Origin: Margaritifera margaritifera
Taxonomy: Eukaryota > Mollusca > Bivalvia > Unionida > Margaritiferidae
Assembly (NCBI GenBank): GCA_029931535.1
Contig: JAQPZY010001675.1
Location: 1,234,501 to 1,298,500 of the forward strand
Length of the DNA stretch: 64,000 bases
Reading direction: 5' to 3'
Made by a program: the position numbers and the translations under genes. The notes under the pieces were generated by a model. That model had not been told where the DNA came from. It did not search any database and saw only the letters and a program-made list of their open reading frames with translations. Below are positions 37,601 to 51,200 of this stretch, piece after piece. Every line of letters begins with the position of its first letter. Position 1 is the first letter of the stretch.

Positions 37601-40600
37601 CTTAACCTCAGCTAGTACAATGTGAAATGTAGGTCACAGTGACCTTCCTTCATGGCAAGGGTGTGTTACTAATAGACATACATATAATCATATAGATTGA
37701 TGATTCTATCGTGAACTAAGCTTGGGAAATATACTTAGGCTACAAAATTTAACCAAAGTCAGTGAAGCATGAAATATAGGTCATAGTGTCCTACATTTGT
37801 GATAAGGGTGTAGTGCTCTTCATGATGCATCCCCTCAACAACTTCCATGAATCTAGGTATAACAGTATATATACAGAGTGCAAAAAATCTAGTTGGTCAT
37901 GAGCTAAATGTAAAAACTTAACCTAAGCCAGTAAATGTGAAATGTAGGTCATATTTAACTTCCTTTGTGGTAAGGGTGTGGGTTTAAAAGAGATACATAC
38001 AATCATATAGTTTGATGATTGTATCATAAGCAGAGCTTGAGACATAAACTTAAACGTTAAAATTTAACGAAATTCAGTGAAGAGTGAAATATAGGTAACA
38101 GTCACCTACATTTGTGATGAGGGTGTAGTGCTCATCAAGATGCATCCTCTAAGCAAGTGTCATGATTCCAGGTATAACAGTATTTATACAGTGCACACAA
38201 ATCCTGAGCTAAATGCAAAAATTTAACCAAGAATGTACATATAATGTACATGTATTTATCAATTTAGCCCCCTCAGTTCCCTCCCCTGGGGGTAGGTGCT
38301 ATAAAACACACTCCAAACTGTTGCCTAGGACCTAGGAAAAAAGAACGGTTGACATTCAGTCAGGGTGTACATATGTATATGTATATGACTTTATCTGTGC
38401 AGATGCATCTGACATCGATGCCGTGTAGTACAATGGTTTACCTCTGCTTCATAGAGGTGAGCTAAAAAAGGGGTTTCATAAATGTCCATTATGATCAGAC
38501 AAGCTTTATTTGAAGGTTTCGCTTTATATTTCTGCATGAAGAGAAAAGACCATCTGTTGGTAGAGGCCAATTCTTGTAAGAAGTGACCTTTATTGAAAAA
38601 ATTTCTGTAATTAGCCAAGTGCACAGTCAACTTGTATACGAACCAAATTTATCTAATACTTAAATTGTTTTACCAGTTCTGACAATGTTTAGAAATAAAT
38701 TGTACCTTCAAAGAAAAATTTATTCATGGGGAGTAAAGTTTGAGATGGGAAAAAAAAATTGAATTGCCCTGATAAAACCAATAACCTTAAATAGACAGAC
38801 AAACTTTCATATTACATGCCTACACTGGATATTATTAAATCGGGACTCAAGGGGTACATAGTAAAGGCTGAATACTTAATTCCAATTATCCCTATGTTTT
38901 TTAAAAAAGTGTCAGGGATATTTTGATACCCTCCATATGTCAGTCCATCCATCTGTCCATTACAACATCTCCTCGTAAACTGCTGGGTGAAATTTCACAA
39001 AACATTGTTTTTTATGCTGTCTCCATGGTAGCGATCTGCGAAAGGGGTATCATCCTTGGCTCCCACCCTGGGGTCCCTGAGAGGGAGTCAAAGATCAAAT
39101 GTACAAAAATTTCAAATGACATTTATATTTTCAAATATTTTTTGACAAAATGTTATGTATGTAGTCACAGCAGGAAGTTACTTCAAATATATAATGGATT
39201 TTGCATTATTAGCCTCTGGGTCACAGTCTGGTGGGTGGGGTGCATAGAGATAATGGTTTGGAATATGCAGCAAAAGCCATAGGGATTTTGCACTGACTAG
39301 TCATTGCAGTTGTTATAGTTTCAGCTCTATACTTTTACAATTGAATGTCCCAAAACTTCTGACCTTACATGCAGGTCAAGACCTGCACGTCAAATCTACA
39401 ATAAAAGTATTGCTGCAAACTTGTCGTCTTGACACCAAAGCCAAAGAGTTTGGCAACTGTGTCACAAAATAAATTGCCTTTGCATCTGATAGGGATAGGC
39501 CAATTAAAAACAGAATCTATAAATATAACTAAAGAAACAAAACTGACCAAAAAAACAAAAAAAAAACACTTCACCGGGATGCTTAACATCATAGAAATAG
39601 AACACTTTGCCTTGTTTTCCACTGACATGAGCTCGACAAAAAAATACACTTCATGTATGTTAGTCTGATAGATTGACAAGTGCCGTAAATACATTCTAGG
39701 TTTGCCAAGTGCCGTAAATACATTCTAGGTTTGCCAAGTGCCGTAAATACATTCTAGGTTTGCCAAGTGCCGTAAATACATTCTAGGTTTGCCAAGTGCC
39801 ATCAATAAATTCTAGGTTTGCCAAGTGCCATCAATAAATTCTAGGTTTGCCAAGTGCCATCAATAAATTCTAGGTTTGCCAAGTGCCGTAAATACATTCT
39901 AGGTTTGTCAAGTGCCATCAATAAATTCTAGGTTTGCCAAGTGCCATCAATAAATTCTAGGTTCTCTGAAAGGTGCAAGAGGCAACAGAACCTGGATTAT
40001 CCATGATGTCCCTACATTTTCGAAGAAGTCGCCAAATCTTGCCTAAGAAACACAGACATTACTGATTACCGGGTGTACCAGAAAAAGGCTGCACAACAGA
40101 ATTTTCCTTTTGGATCCTGCTCTCATTACATTTGGTCTTTACTTATTCACTATCAGTGTTTACCTAAATAAGTTTCCTCATTCTAAGAAATTTTTCTAGT
40201 AAATAATGTTAAATGGAACATTTTTGCAAGATATTTTGAATTTCTGAAGAAACAGAGTACCTGTTATCATTTATGTGACCTCAAAATTTTTATTCATCTA
40301 ACTTGTTTTTTTTTAAATCAATAGCCATCTGAAAATATTGATCACCTGCAGCATTTTCTGCCAATCACTAGCACCAACATAGGTTATCCAAAAAAAAAGA
40401 AATGAACATAAATATGTAGCTCCTGACACTTTCAAGTACTAACACTGGTAAATGAAATGGAGATGACAGAAACAAAGCTAGTGGTTTAATCATTGTTACC
40501 TTTAGTATTGACCTCTCTGAGATCTTTCAGATCACACTTATTTCCAGCTATAGCTATCACCATGTTAGATACACCATTCCTCTTTAACTCCTTCACCCAG

Positions 40601-43600
40601 TCTTTCACAGAATCAAAGGAAACCTGCAAAAGGTAACTGAATGATTAATATCTGCACATAAATGCATGCTAATCTTTTCTGCATGTACATTAAATAATCA
40701 TTTATGATAACATTGAGCAATGGAACTCTTTAGTTTTAGCACAAATGGATTGACTTGATACAATGATAAGGGTTCAGGAAGATACACACTACCAGGTAGA
40801 GAAGATTCTGTACTAAATAACCACATGTAATGTACCAGTATACACGATTTATGCATGAAACTTAATGTTAGATTTGTGGCATTTTGAAAAAAATATCCAC
40901 ACAAGTTAATTGAGAGAGTTATTTGCACTTGGTCTTACCACTAGAGATGGAGACAAAGACCAAGAGATGGAATGCACACTGGAGAGAGAGAGAGAGCCAA
41001 GGGAGATAACTCAAAATATAATCCATTACAAAGCTATTTGCTCATACCTCCCCTTCTCCCTAGTGCCCTTTCCCATGAAATTGTACTCGTGATGCTTAAA
41101 TCTGTGCAATATATATCCGGGGTAGACAAATCAGTAGTCAGTGCACCTAGGACTACCAAATTTTGTTTTTGGACTACTAAACTGTATGGTTCTAAAGCAT
41201 GCTGGACTACCAGTCGCATGTTTTTTTTAAAGCAGCAATATAAACTGTAGTTCTACAATGTAAGACGTTGACCCTGATAGGGACGGGTTGAAGTCTTACT
41301 GCTTTGAAAAGGTGGTGCTGTGACACATGTTTCCCAGTCGGTTTACCCTGGAACAAAGAGGTCAAATTGTCAAGAATATCTCACATAGCTGGAAGCCCAT
41401 ATTGACACTGTTGCACAGATATAAGTCTGATGGCTTTAGTCGTATTATACTTACTGTAATGCCTTAAGTATATCCAAGCACAATCATCAAGTGGTTGAGT
41501 TTTTCAAACTCGGTTGTATGCCATATCAGTTGGTTGAAGAGCGATGGTTGCTGAGGAATGCCAAAGTTGATTAACATGCGGCTACTTTTCTTTAATGAAA
41601 CGAATAGGGCTAATCACACTTGGCCAGATGTTCTCAGATTTTATTTTAAAAACAAAATAACATTTAGCAAAACTGTAATCCTTTTTAAGATTTTTCTTGA
41701 AAGCTGAAGAAGTTGTATTTTTGAAGAAAAAAAATGTATATAGTTATAATATGAACAGATCGGAAACAGACCAAGCTGTTCACTGTCACAGACATTTGTA
41801 TCCAGACTTAATATTTTATTTTCATTTTATTTATAATTTAAGCTACACTGTTTATTTCTTTTGCAAAAAGCAATAATAGATTTCTAATGTTTCAAGCATG
41901 TGTAATTTCTTGTAGGCATAGGGCAAAAACATTTTATTTGATTGTTTGTCAAGTTTAAATTCCAGATATTTGATTGCTGAATGTTAAAACAAAATGAATA
42001 AAAAAACATAATAACATAAACTATTTTATGTAATTGGAATGTTTGCCTATTTGTTTTTTTAACCTTTTACCACCTTACAATTTTATGTCGACATTTTTTT
42101 AATGGTATGTTAAATGGAGATGTTTATCCAGTGAAAAATGTGGGCTACCAAATTTTGTTGTGGGTTACGAAAGTTCCCATTTTGGTAACCCATTGGAAGT
42201 TACAGGAAATGAGTTTTTATTTTCAATTTCTTATCATTCTTACCATTATCTATAAATAAAGAAAATTACACAGGTCAAAATAAGTATAATTTCTAGATTT
42301 AGTCAATTAAGAAAGAAAATGAAAACAATGCTGTTCAAGTAAAACTGCTAATATAACATCAGGTAGAACAGAATAATACTTAAATAGAAATAAAAAAAAG
42401 AGTACCTCACAGAGAATAATGCTCTACTGGTATAAAAGAATTTCCAGGAATTCATGATAAGACCATTTCTTATTTTTAGCTGCTGAGTGTTGAAACCATC
42501 TCTGATATTTTTGAGCAATAAAACTTTTTTAAAATTAGCCGCTGTAGTAGCCATATTGGATGTAAGATCTGTACCATTTTCATTTAGGACCAACTAGACA
42601 TCATTAGAAGTCTTTTGTGAAATCCCATGTGAATATGACCATCCATTCAGTAGGAGTAGCAACAAAAATATTGTCAAGATCACTGCCATGGTGGCCATAT
42701 TGGATGTCAGATGAGCACAATTTTCATTTAAGAGCAACTAAACATGATAAGAAGCTTTTGGTCAAAACCCTATGTTGATATGACCATTCATCTAGGAGGA
42801 GCAGCAATAACATGATTTTCAAAATGGACACCATGGTGGCCATATTGGAGGCAAGATCAGCATTATTTTAATTTAGCACCAAGTAGATATCATAAAGAGT
42901 CTTCTGGTGGAAACCCCATGTCGATATGTATATCAGCTGAGGAGGAGTAGCAATAACAAGATTTTCAAGATGGCAACCATGGTGGCCATATATGGATTTC
43001 AGATTGACACCATTTTCATTTAGGACCAACTAGACATCATAAGAAGTCTTATGTCAAAAAAACCCCAAGCTGATATGACTTTCCATTCACTGGGAGTAGC
43101 AATAACAAGATTTTCAAGATGGCTGCTATGGTGGTCATATTGGACTTCAGATTGGCACCATTTTCATTTAGGATCAACTAGACATCATAAGAACTCTTTT
43201 AGTGAAAACCCCATGTAGATTTGACCATCCACTGAGAAGGAGAAGCAATAACAAGATTTTAAAGCTGGCCACTGTCAGCCATATTGGATATCCAATTGGC
43301 ACCATTTTCATTTGGAACCAACCAGACCATGGGATGAACATGTGTGTAAAGTTTCATGGCAATGATCCAAGTAGAGCTAAAAAATTTGAGGACACTGAAT
43401 TAACTACCTGTATGTAAAATATGGTAAAAGTACATTTTTCTTGTAAATATGCACACATTGAAATAAAAGAAATGCACCACTGAACACCAGTGATGACAGC
43501 TCCACATGATACTACATCATTCTAAACAGTGTTACTGTTGCAGTTGTCAACCGTGAGTCACATTACTATCATGGTATCATATGTTGAGTAGCTGACTAAT

Positions 43601-45192
43601 GGCTGTTATGGCGTAAAGTTTATTCGTCCCCTCAGAATAGTTAATAATAATTTTTATGAGGACTTTTTGTTTGGAAATAAGAAAATTAGTCAAACTGAGT
43701 TACAGTAAACTTGCCTCAAAGGTCAACTCTATTAAGCAATGACCTGCCTTAAACAGTCACATTTTTGAGGTCCCTTAAATCAAATCATTGTAGAAATAAA
43801 CCTGAATTAAGCTGTCATCTGTCTTAAGCGGACATATTTTTCACTTGCCAGAAGTGGCTGCTTAAAACAGGGTTGACTGTATTTAACATGGTGAGTATTG
43901 TTAATTCAAATCACAACTATTATTGATAGGATTTTTTAAAAAAATTTCTGTCTACGTGGTTCATTGTTGTCAAGTATTTGTGGTCATAACGTCACTGAAA
44001 GATGCATTCTCTCGAGAACTGGGAGTTTATGTCACTGAGTCAAAACAAAGGTGCATCAAAATATATAGCTGCCTTTACAACAAACGTAAACATCTGAAAG
44101 TACAGTGTTCTTCCACCTACATGCATAAGAACCACCTCTCGTGTGATTAAAATTTGCATGAGTCTTTAGTAATGTGGCTTTTCTAAAGAAGGTATACCAT
44201 TATCCTTTAAGAAATATTGATGGACTCATTTATACAAGGAATGAACTTCATTTGGAAAATAAAGTACAAAATACTTTGACTTACCTCATTAGTTACATCA
44301 TACACAACAATAGCTGCCTCAGCTCCTCTATAATACATTGGGGCCAGAGCTCTATACTGAAATGTAGAACATGAAACATAAAGCATGGACAGTACCTCCT
44401 AATGTAGCCAGGTGTGCAATATTAGGCTCACTTGTGTCTCTTGTAATTATAATAGTATACAAATATAGTCATTTCAGAAAATATTCACTTCAAGTTGATG
44501 TTACACACAGGCTCACATGACTAGGTTAAATGAAGCAAAACTTTGCTTTTGTCACAGAATTGTGTGCACAAAAACACATACGAACATAAATACAGACTGA
44601 GTTTTGTTGCTGCATACAGCATTACCCATGGTGTATGGTTTTAGTCTTGCAATTGCAAAATAGCATATTTTGTTCACTTACTACAGCATGTACAAAGTAC
44701 CAGCAGTGGGGGCCCACATACCCTGTGTTCTCTGGCCATGGATTTCACCATGTCCTATGACATAGGGTGTTATTTTTCTATATATCGTTACAATGTATAG
44801 TAGCCTTGTCAGGAAGCTGTCCACTCTACAGAAGCAATCTCCAGCTGTAGAGGTATGTGAAAGTGTAAAACATTCTTTCTTGCTATTGTCTGTATGTGAT
44901 AAAATTCTTTAATACACTTAACATTTGGAATTTATTCTAAATTTCTAGAAAGTCAGACCTATTCCACATAATGCCACGATATCAGAATATAGTCTGTTTC
45001 AGGAGAGACACATTTGTAATTAATACCATTATATGTTTTATGTAGTAAAGAATGAGAAGCATTTCAGTTTTTAATAATCCAGTGTGATTATTCTTGTCAT
45101 AGATAGATTCATGTATGAACATGGTCATCATATTCATAATCTTAAACAATCATACTTATGGAAGGAGAGTTTAATGCAGTGGTTCCCAATCT

Positions 45193-45235
<43 letters not shown>

Positions 45236-48200
45236 AACCCTCAGGGCACTTTTCTGCATTAAAAAGAACAACAACAAAATTTTCTGATGACCCTTCATGA
45301 CTCTACTCAGGACCCCCACACGACCCTGATTTGGGTTGTGACCTAAGGTTGGGAACCACTGGTTTAATGTGTAACAAAGTGAGTTCATGTGCATGATGCC
45401 TAATGTATATCACCATGTTCATATTTAAATATGTTTTGTGACACATGTATTACATGGTTCAGTTGTATTACTTGAAGTCACTGTCACTATATGAATGACA
45501 ATCTATACATTGATCATATCTGTTGATGTGCAGTATAGTGTGCTTTTTTAAAAAACTTAAAGTCAAGGCTGAGAGGAGTGAAATACATGGAACCATTCCT
45601 CAGACATTCATCGTGAGTGGTGGATTGGGATTATTCATGGTTTTTGTGTGGATGTCATGGAATAGCAGAATCAAATTTGTTGATGATCAGTACATTTTTG
45701 TATTTTCTACTTAGAAGTCAGTGTTGCTATATGAACGACAATCTATACACTGATCATATTTGTTTATCAACTTTACATTTGTCATATCTGTTGACAAACT
45801 ACTTACACATTTACTCATACCTGAAAATGATTTATGCCAGCATTCTTGTAAGTATATTCATATATTTGTGGACAATACTATTTCACTGAAATTGCATGAA
45901 ATTGATATACACACCAGTTAAAGCATGGAAAAGATTTTTGTATAATACTTCATAGAACTCAGCACTTCATTAGTATCGTAGTATTTGTGTGCATGTATAG
46001 GTTTGGTCTGCCAGTCTTTTAGTTTAATTAGTTTGTGTGGGACTGAAGTACAGCTGTAAGGTAGTGTCTCAGATATTACTTATTCATCAACTTGCATATC
46101 ATAAATAAATATCTCATTTATATTCTCTTGTGTGTCTTCCCTAGATCCAACACCAAGAGTCTTCCCTAGATCCAACACTAAGTGTCTTCCCTAGATCCAA
46201 CACCAAGTGTCTTCCATAGATCCAACACCAAGTGTCTTCCCTATATCCAACACCAAGTGTATGCCCTAGATCCAACACCAAGTGTATGCCCTAGATCCAA
46301 CACCAAGTGTCTTCCCTATATCCAACACCAAGTGTATGCCCCGGATCCAACAGCAAGTGTATGCCCTAGATCCAACACCAAGTGTATGCCCTAGATCCAA
46401 CACCAAGTGTATGCCCTAGATCCAACACCAAGTGTCTTCCCTAGATCCAACACCAAGTGTCTTTGCCTAGATCCAACACCAAGTGTATGCCCTATTTATT
46501 GGTGTGCATCAGAGATGCTTGTAGTTGTTATACCTAGATACATTTATTGGTGTGCATCAGAGATGTTTGTGGTTGTTATACCATTGTACATTTATTGGTG
46601 TGCATCAGAGATGCTTGTAGTTGTAGATACATTTATTGGTGTGCATCAGAGATGCTTGTAGTTGTTCAGCCGAGATACATTTATTGGTGTGCATCAAAGA
46701 TGCTTGTAGTTGTTCAGCCTAGAGGCTATATTGCATTATGTCTTTTTTCCTTACAGAAAACCTCTTAATCCACAAATATTTTAATAATTCATTGGTATTT
46801 TACAAACAAGTCTTGTAAATATATAGAAGATATTTGCTTGTATCAAGTGAATAATGGATACATTTCATTAAGTAGAAGAAAAACTAAGTATTTTCATGAG
46901 TGGCAAAGCCAAGAGTGAAAATACAAGAGTTTTTCACACACGAGACAAAATATATCTATTATTCACTTGGAAGAACTAAATTTTCTATTTTTTAATGCTC
47001 AAATGTGTAATTTAGCTAAAGTGTATAACAGTTTGAAGTACAGTAGCAGATTTCTTATAGTAATGTAAGCTTTTTACTGTTTATGTTCTCTTTCCTAATT
47101 CAAAGTAAGAATGCACATATGTACTTGGGAAAATGTTTTTAAAAAAAGTTAAGTTCATACTGGGATTTGAATGTGGTTCTCTTGCATGACAAGTTGACAT
47201 GTTTCCACCCGACTAAGTGATTGACAACATGGCAAATGAAATTATTAGCTCATCATGTTATCGAAGTCTGTTGAAAAAATATTCTTGAGTGAAAAAAACA
47301 AAACTGATGAATTATCAAAATTGTTTCCCTTGGACAATACACTAATTCATGGACTGGCATACAATAAAATTTACCTATCAAATTATTATCAATTTAAAGT
47401 GTTACTGTTTATATTGTTATTTTATATTTGTATTCAGTTTAAATTAAAAATCTTTCATGATAATCCCTAGCATGTATTATTTTGTCTAACTTGTTCTAAT
47501 GAAGTTGATGCATCTTGCATTCTAAACTAAATTTTGTATCTGCTTGGGGAAGAACTCTGCAAAATCCCAAAACCTGTGATTCTAAATAGTCCTTATCATA
47601 GGTTATGTCCCTTGCTCTCCTCTAATAAAAGCTGGCAAGTAATTGTATGTGTATACATGGTTTCTATATGAAATTATTAGAACTGAGTCTCCTGACATTC
47701 CACAAGTGCTATAAACAATAATCAAACTCATGATCTAAGATCTTGATGATATAAGCTTACGTACCAAATACGATAAAAATCTGATCCAAAATCAGAGATA
47801 TGAGAGTAAAAATTGCAAAAGTGTTGAAAGTAAGTTGGGTGTGTGGGTTCATTGGGGTCCAGGAGCAACATCCTGGTAGGGTGTCCTAAATTGAATTTTA
47901 GACTTTTACAACTATATAAAACTTATTTATCTCATAGCTTTCAATTCAATTTTTTTCCAACTACTTAGAACAGACGTACAAATCATTAGATATTAATGAA
48001 TATTTAATGTTCATTTTAATCTCTTAAGTATAAAAAGTATGTTATCTACTCAATTATGGGAATGAAAGGTAAAAAAGGATATTAACAATGTTTTTCTTCA
48101 GTACAATCCCATAGACACAACTGTGATAAAAAAAGATTCCAACAAATGCAGATTCTATTCAATAGCATATTTCTAAGTACCGTCTCTACTCGCGTATAAG

Positions 48201-51200
48201 CCGCATCCAAATGCAAACAACATAGACCCTGATCTGCCATCACATAATATGCCAGCAGATCAGGGTATATGTTGTTTGCTCTACAGATTAGTCCTTATAA
48301 ACTGCATAGACCCAGATCTGCCGGCGCATTATGCATTATGAAATCCGATTTAAATCTGATCAGAAATGAAGCCTCTAGAAGCAACAAACAAGTATTGAGG
48401 ATGGGAAACGGATGACACATAATCGACACATGGTGACACAATACAGCTCATGTTATTTTTCAATTCCCCATGCTTCATGGTGAGGGACTTAATCCCTTCC
48501 GCATTTGCTCCACGATAACGCTCCACAGTGGAGGGATAAATACCTACAAATCAACACTGTGACTCAGCAGGCATGCCATTGGCAACTCCACTATGGAGGG
48601 GCTGGTCGACATTACAGACTGACATTTGAACAGCCAATGAATGAAGAGCACCCAAAAAGACAGAGACATCAAGAGTGATTTACAATCGGATACCATTTGA
48701 AGAATCAGTCATCTTTATTTCGATCATATATTTGGACAATAAAAAATAATTTCAAAAGTCTTGTATATTCAATACATGTATATTTAGAAAAGATTGATCG
48801 ACTTCTTTTGCAATAATTTTACACTTTTACTTTATGCAAAGAAATCTGAAAAAACTTACGCACTGACTTAACAAGAGGCACATCTTGTTGATCTTCTCTT
48901 GAACAGCATAAATTTATCTATTGTTACAAAGGAAAAGTAATCCTCTAAGAAAGGGACAATTTAATTCCAAATCAGAAAGAACCCAGAAAACACTGAATTT
49001 ACACTGAAATGCGAACCACATGCTTAGTCCTTAAGCAGTAATGGCACAGTCACAAGGTTGAATATACACAACTTTGAACTAGTTCAATTCTGACTGCATG
49101 TGTACGGTAAAGGACTGACCATTAATATGGAGCTAGAATGTTCTTTCGGACCAGGATTTTTTTTTCTTTTGTCAAAAATAAATTTGTTTAAAGTAAAATA
49201 AGGAATGGAATAAGGTCTTTTTTATACTACAAATCAGAGCAAGACCATTGTCTTCAAGCATTTAACCCCCCCCCCCCTTTCTTAGAAAATGAAATGGTCT
49301 CTCTCTAAAAAAGACTTGACTTCAGCAGATGTTCTACAGAAATCAAGGCAGTGACCATTGTCAACAATTATAAAACACTGACAAGGGTTAGCATCTGACT
49401 TTGTGTGTTGTATTTTACTCCCCCAATTGTATGGTCCTGCCATTAACAATGGAAGTTTGATAATTTTTCGTAATTAATCTGAACTCAACTTATTGCTGAA
49501 ATGAATAATAATGTCGAAAACTGTCAAATCTCAGATGTTCAGAGATTTTAATTTCCAACAAATTTAGGGAATTCTGCATGAATGTATTGTCTCCACATGT
49601 ATCCTATTATTTGCTCATTTATTTCAGGGGAAAACATAAAAACAAAATTTTGTATCATCATAAAAAAAATAGTAAATCATATGGCTTGCATTTTGTGTTC
49701 TGTGGGTTTAACATAATTTTTCAGCACATAATAGTCTATACATGGCGGCCAGTATATTTGGTGGAGGAAGAACCCAGCAAGAACCCAGGAGACACCACCA
49801 ACAAATGGGAAGCTACTTGCAAGCTTTCTCACTTACCCACGTTAGCCAAGCCAAGACTCAAACCCATGTGGACAGAGGTGAGATGTGGATGATCTGTAAA
49901 AGTGAGAGCCTTAGACCACTTGGCCACCTGGGGCCCTTAAATCATATGGAAATGATATGTCAATAACCTAATCGTAATACAGATCTATTTCTTATAATTA
50001 TTTTGATGCTGATATTAAAGTATGCAGTTTCCTGTCTATGACTGTTGGAGCATTTGGTTATTGACATAAAAAAATGTAAACCGATTTCTTTAAATAATTT
50101 TGGCATGTTTCTGTATGTGACTTTATTGCTTCAAAACTACAGTTACTGTGGCCAAGTAGTTAAAGTGTGTGACTTAGATACACACACACACATTTGACTT
50201 TGGAGCAAAAGGTCGTTAGTTCATGCCCACTGGTGGGAAAATTTCTTTCTTTCTTTTTCCTCCATAACGCTATAATGTCTAGTATGTTATTACTCTTCTT
50301 ACCACTTACGAACTTTTCCAGACTTCAATTTGTGTACATGTAGATTTAAAATTGTTGGATTTTTAATATTTTAATTCTGAAGATTGCCTAAAAATGTTGA
50401 CATGTCAAGTATCAAAAAGCGGAAAAATTTGGTTAATATTAATAAACATTTTAGCATCATTTTTAAACTCACATTGGTGAAAAATTCTTAAAAACATAAG
50501 CAGAATCACAAAAAACTTTCATGGCAGGAACACCTTTTTTACTTGGTATGAACGATGAGGATGCCAACTGAAGAAAGCTCGGAAATGAGGGAATGCTTCT
50601 AATGTTAAGTGCAACTGATTATGATTACTTGCACAGCAGTTATTTGGATTCCATATTTTATGAGAGAGAGAGAGAGAGGAACTTCACTAAAAACAGGTAT
50701 TGATTCAGAAATTCTTCCGAACAGGTTCATCTCATTTTTCTGTATTATGCATAGTATGCAATAGGAAAATGAACAGAAAAAGAAAAAAGTAAAACACTAA
50801 TTTCATCTGATGCTCAAGTTTAATTGGTGATATAGATATACAGGTATGTAACTGATGTACAGTATTAACATACAACCAATGGGTATATGTTTATCCCAGT
50901 TCAGGTCAGTGTTGAGATTTTGTATTGACGGGTTACTTATAATTTCTGTTGATAATGAGTTGTACAGTTGAATTGTAATAGGCAGGAATTAATTTTGATA
51001 AGAGGTACAGTAATTCTAAAGAAAGGGAGTTGAATGATAGAGTGCTGTAGGTCTCATTGTTAATAACAAAAGGTCGAATTACATCTTTGTAAGTAGTTCT
51101 GAGCAAGGCCATTGTCCATTTTAAGCAAGTAATCTTATTTCGAGCTCCCTCTCCTCACTAACAAATAATCTTTACTTAGGTGATATGACTGACACAAGGA

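Larger units (their letters stand above)
34371..38464. mobile_element. Pearl-like core-repeat element, copy 2
   Basis: Inverted ends are TAGCTCACCTCTA (34371) and TAGAGGTGAGCTA (38452-38464). The left arm, up to about 34930, shares ACTAAAGTGA, GAGAACATTTTTTTCTAT and GAGGCCTCACAT with copy 1. The core (34930-38230, minus the nested transposon at 35363-36473) is a long array of ~150-bp modules carrying AGGTCACAGTGACCT and AAGTTTCATGA. The right arm repeats CCCCTCCCCTGGGGGTAGGT and AAACTGTTGCCTAGGAC. It lies in Rab intron 5. No coding capacity. Confidence 0.8.

Noticed and set aside
46182..46661. ORFs with DPTPSV and CASEM repeats
   Set aside because: Minisatellite translation; 25-bp and 48-bp units, no conserved domain.
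49850..49935. Functional leucine/serine tRNA gene
   Set aside because: A- and B-boxes are present, but stem pairing is poor and spacing is longer than a tRNA; fits a SINE.
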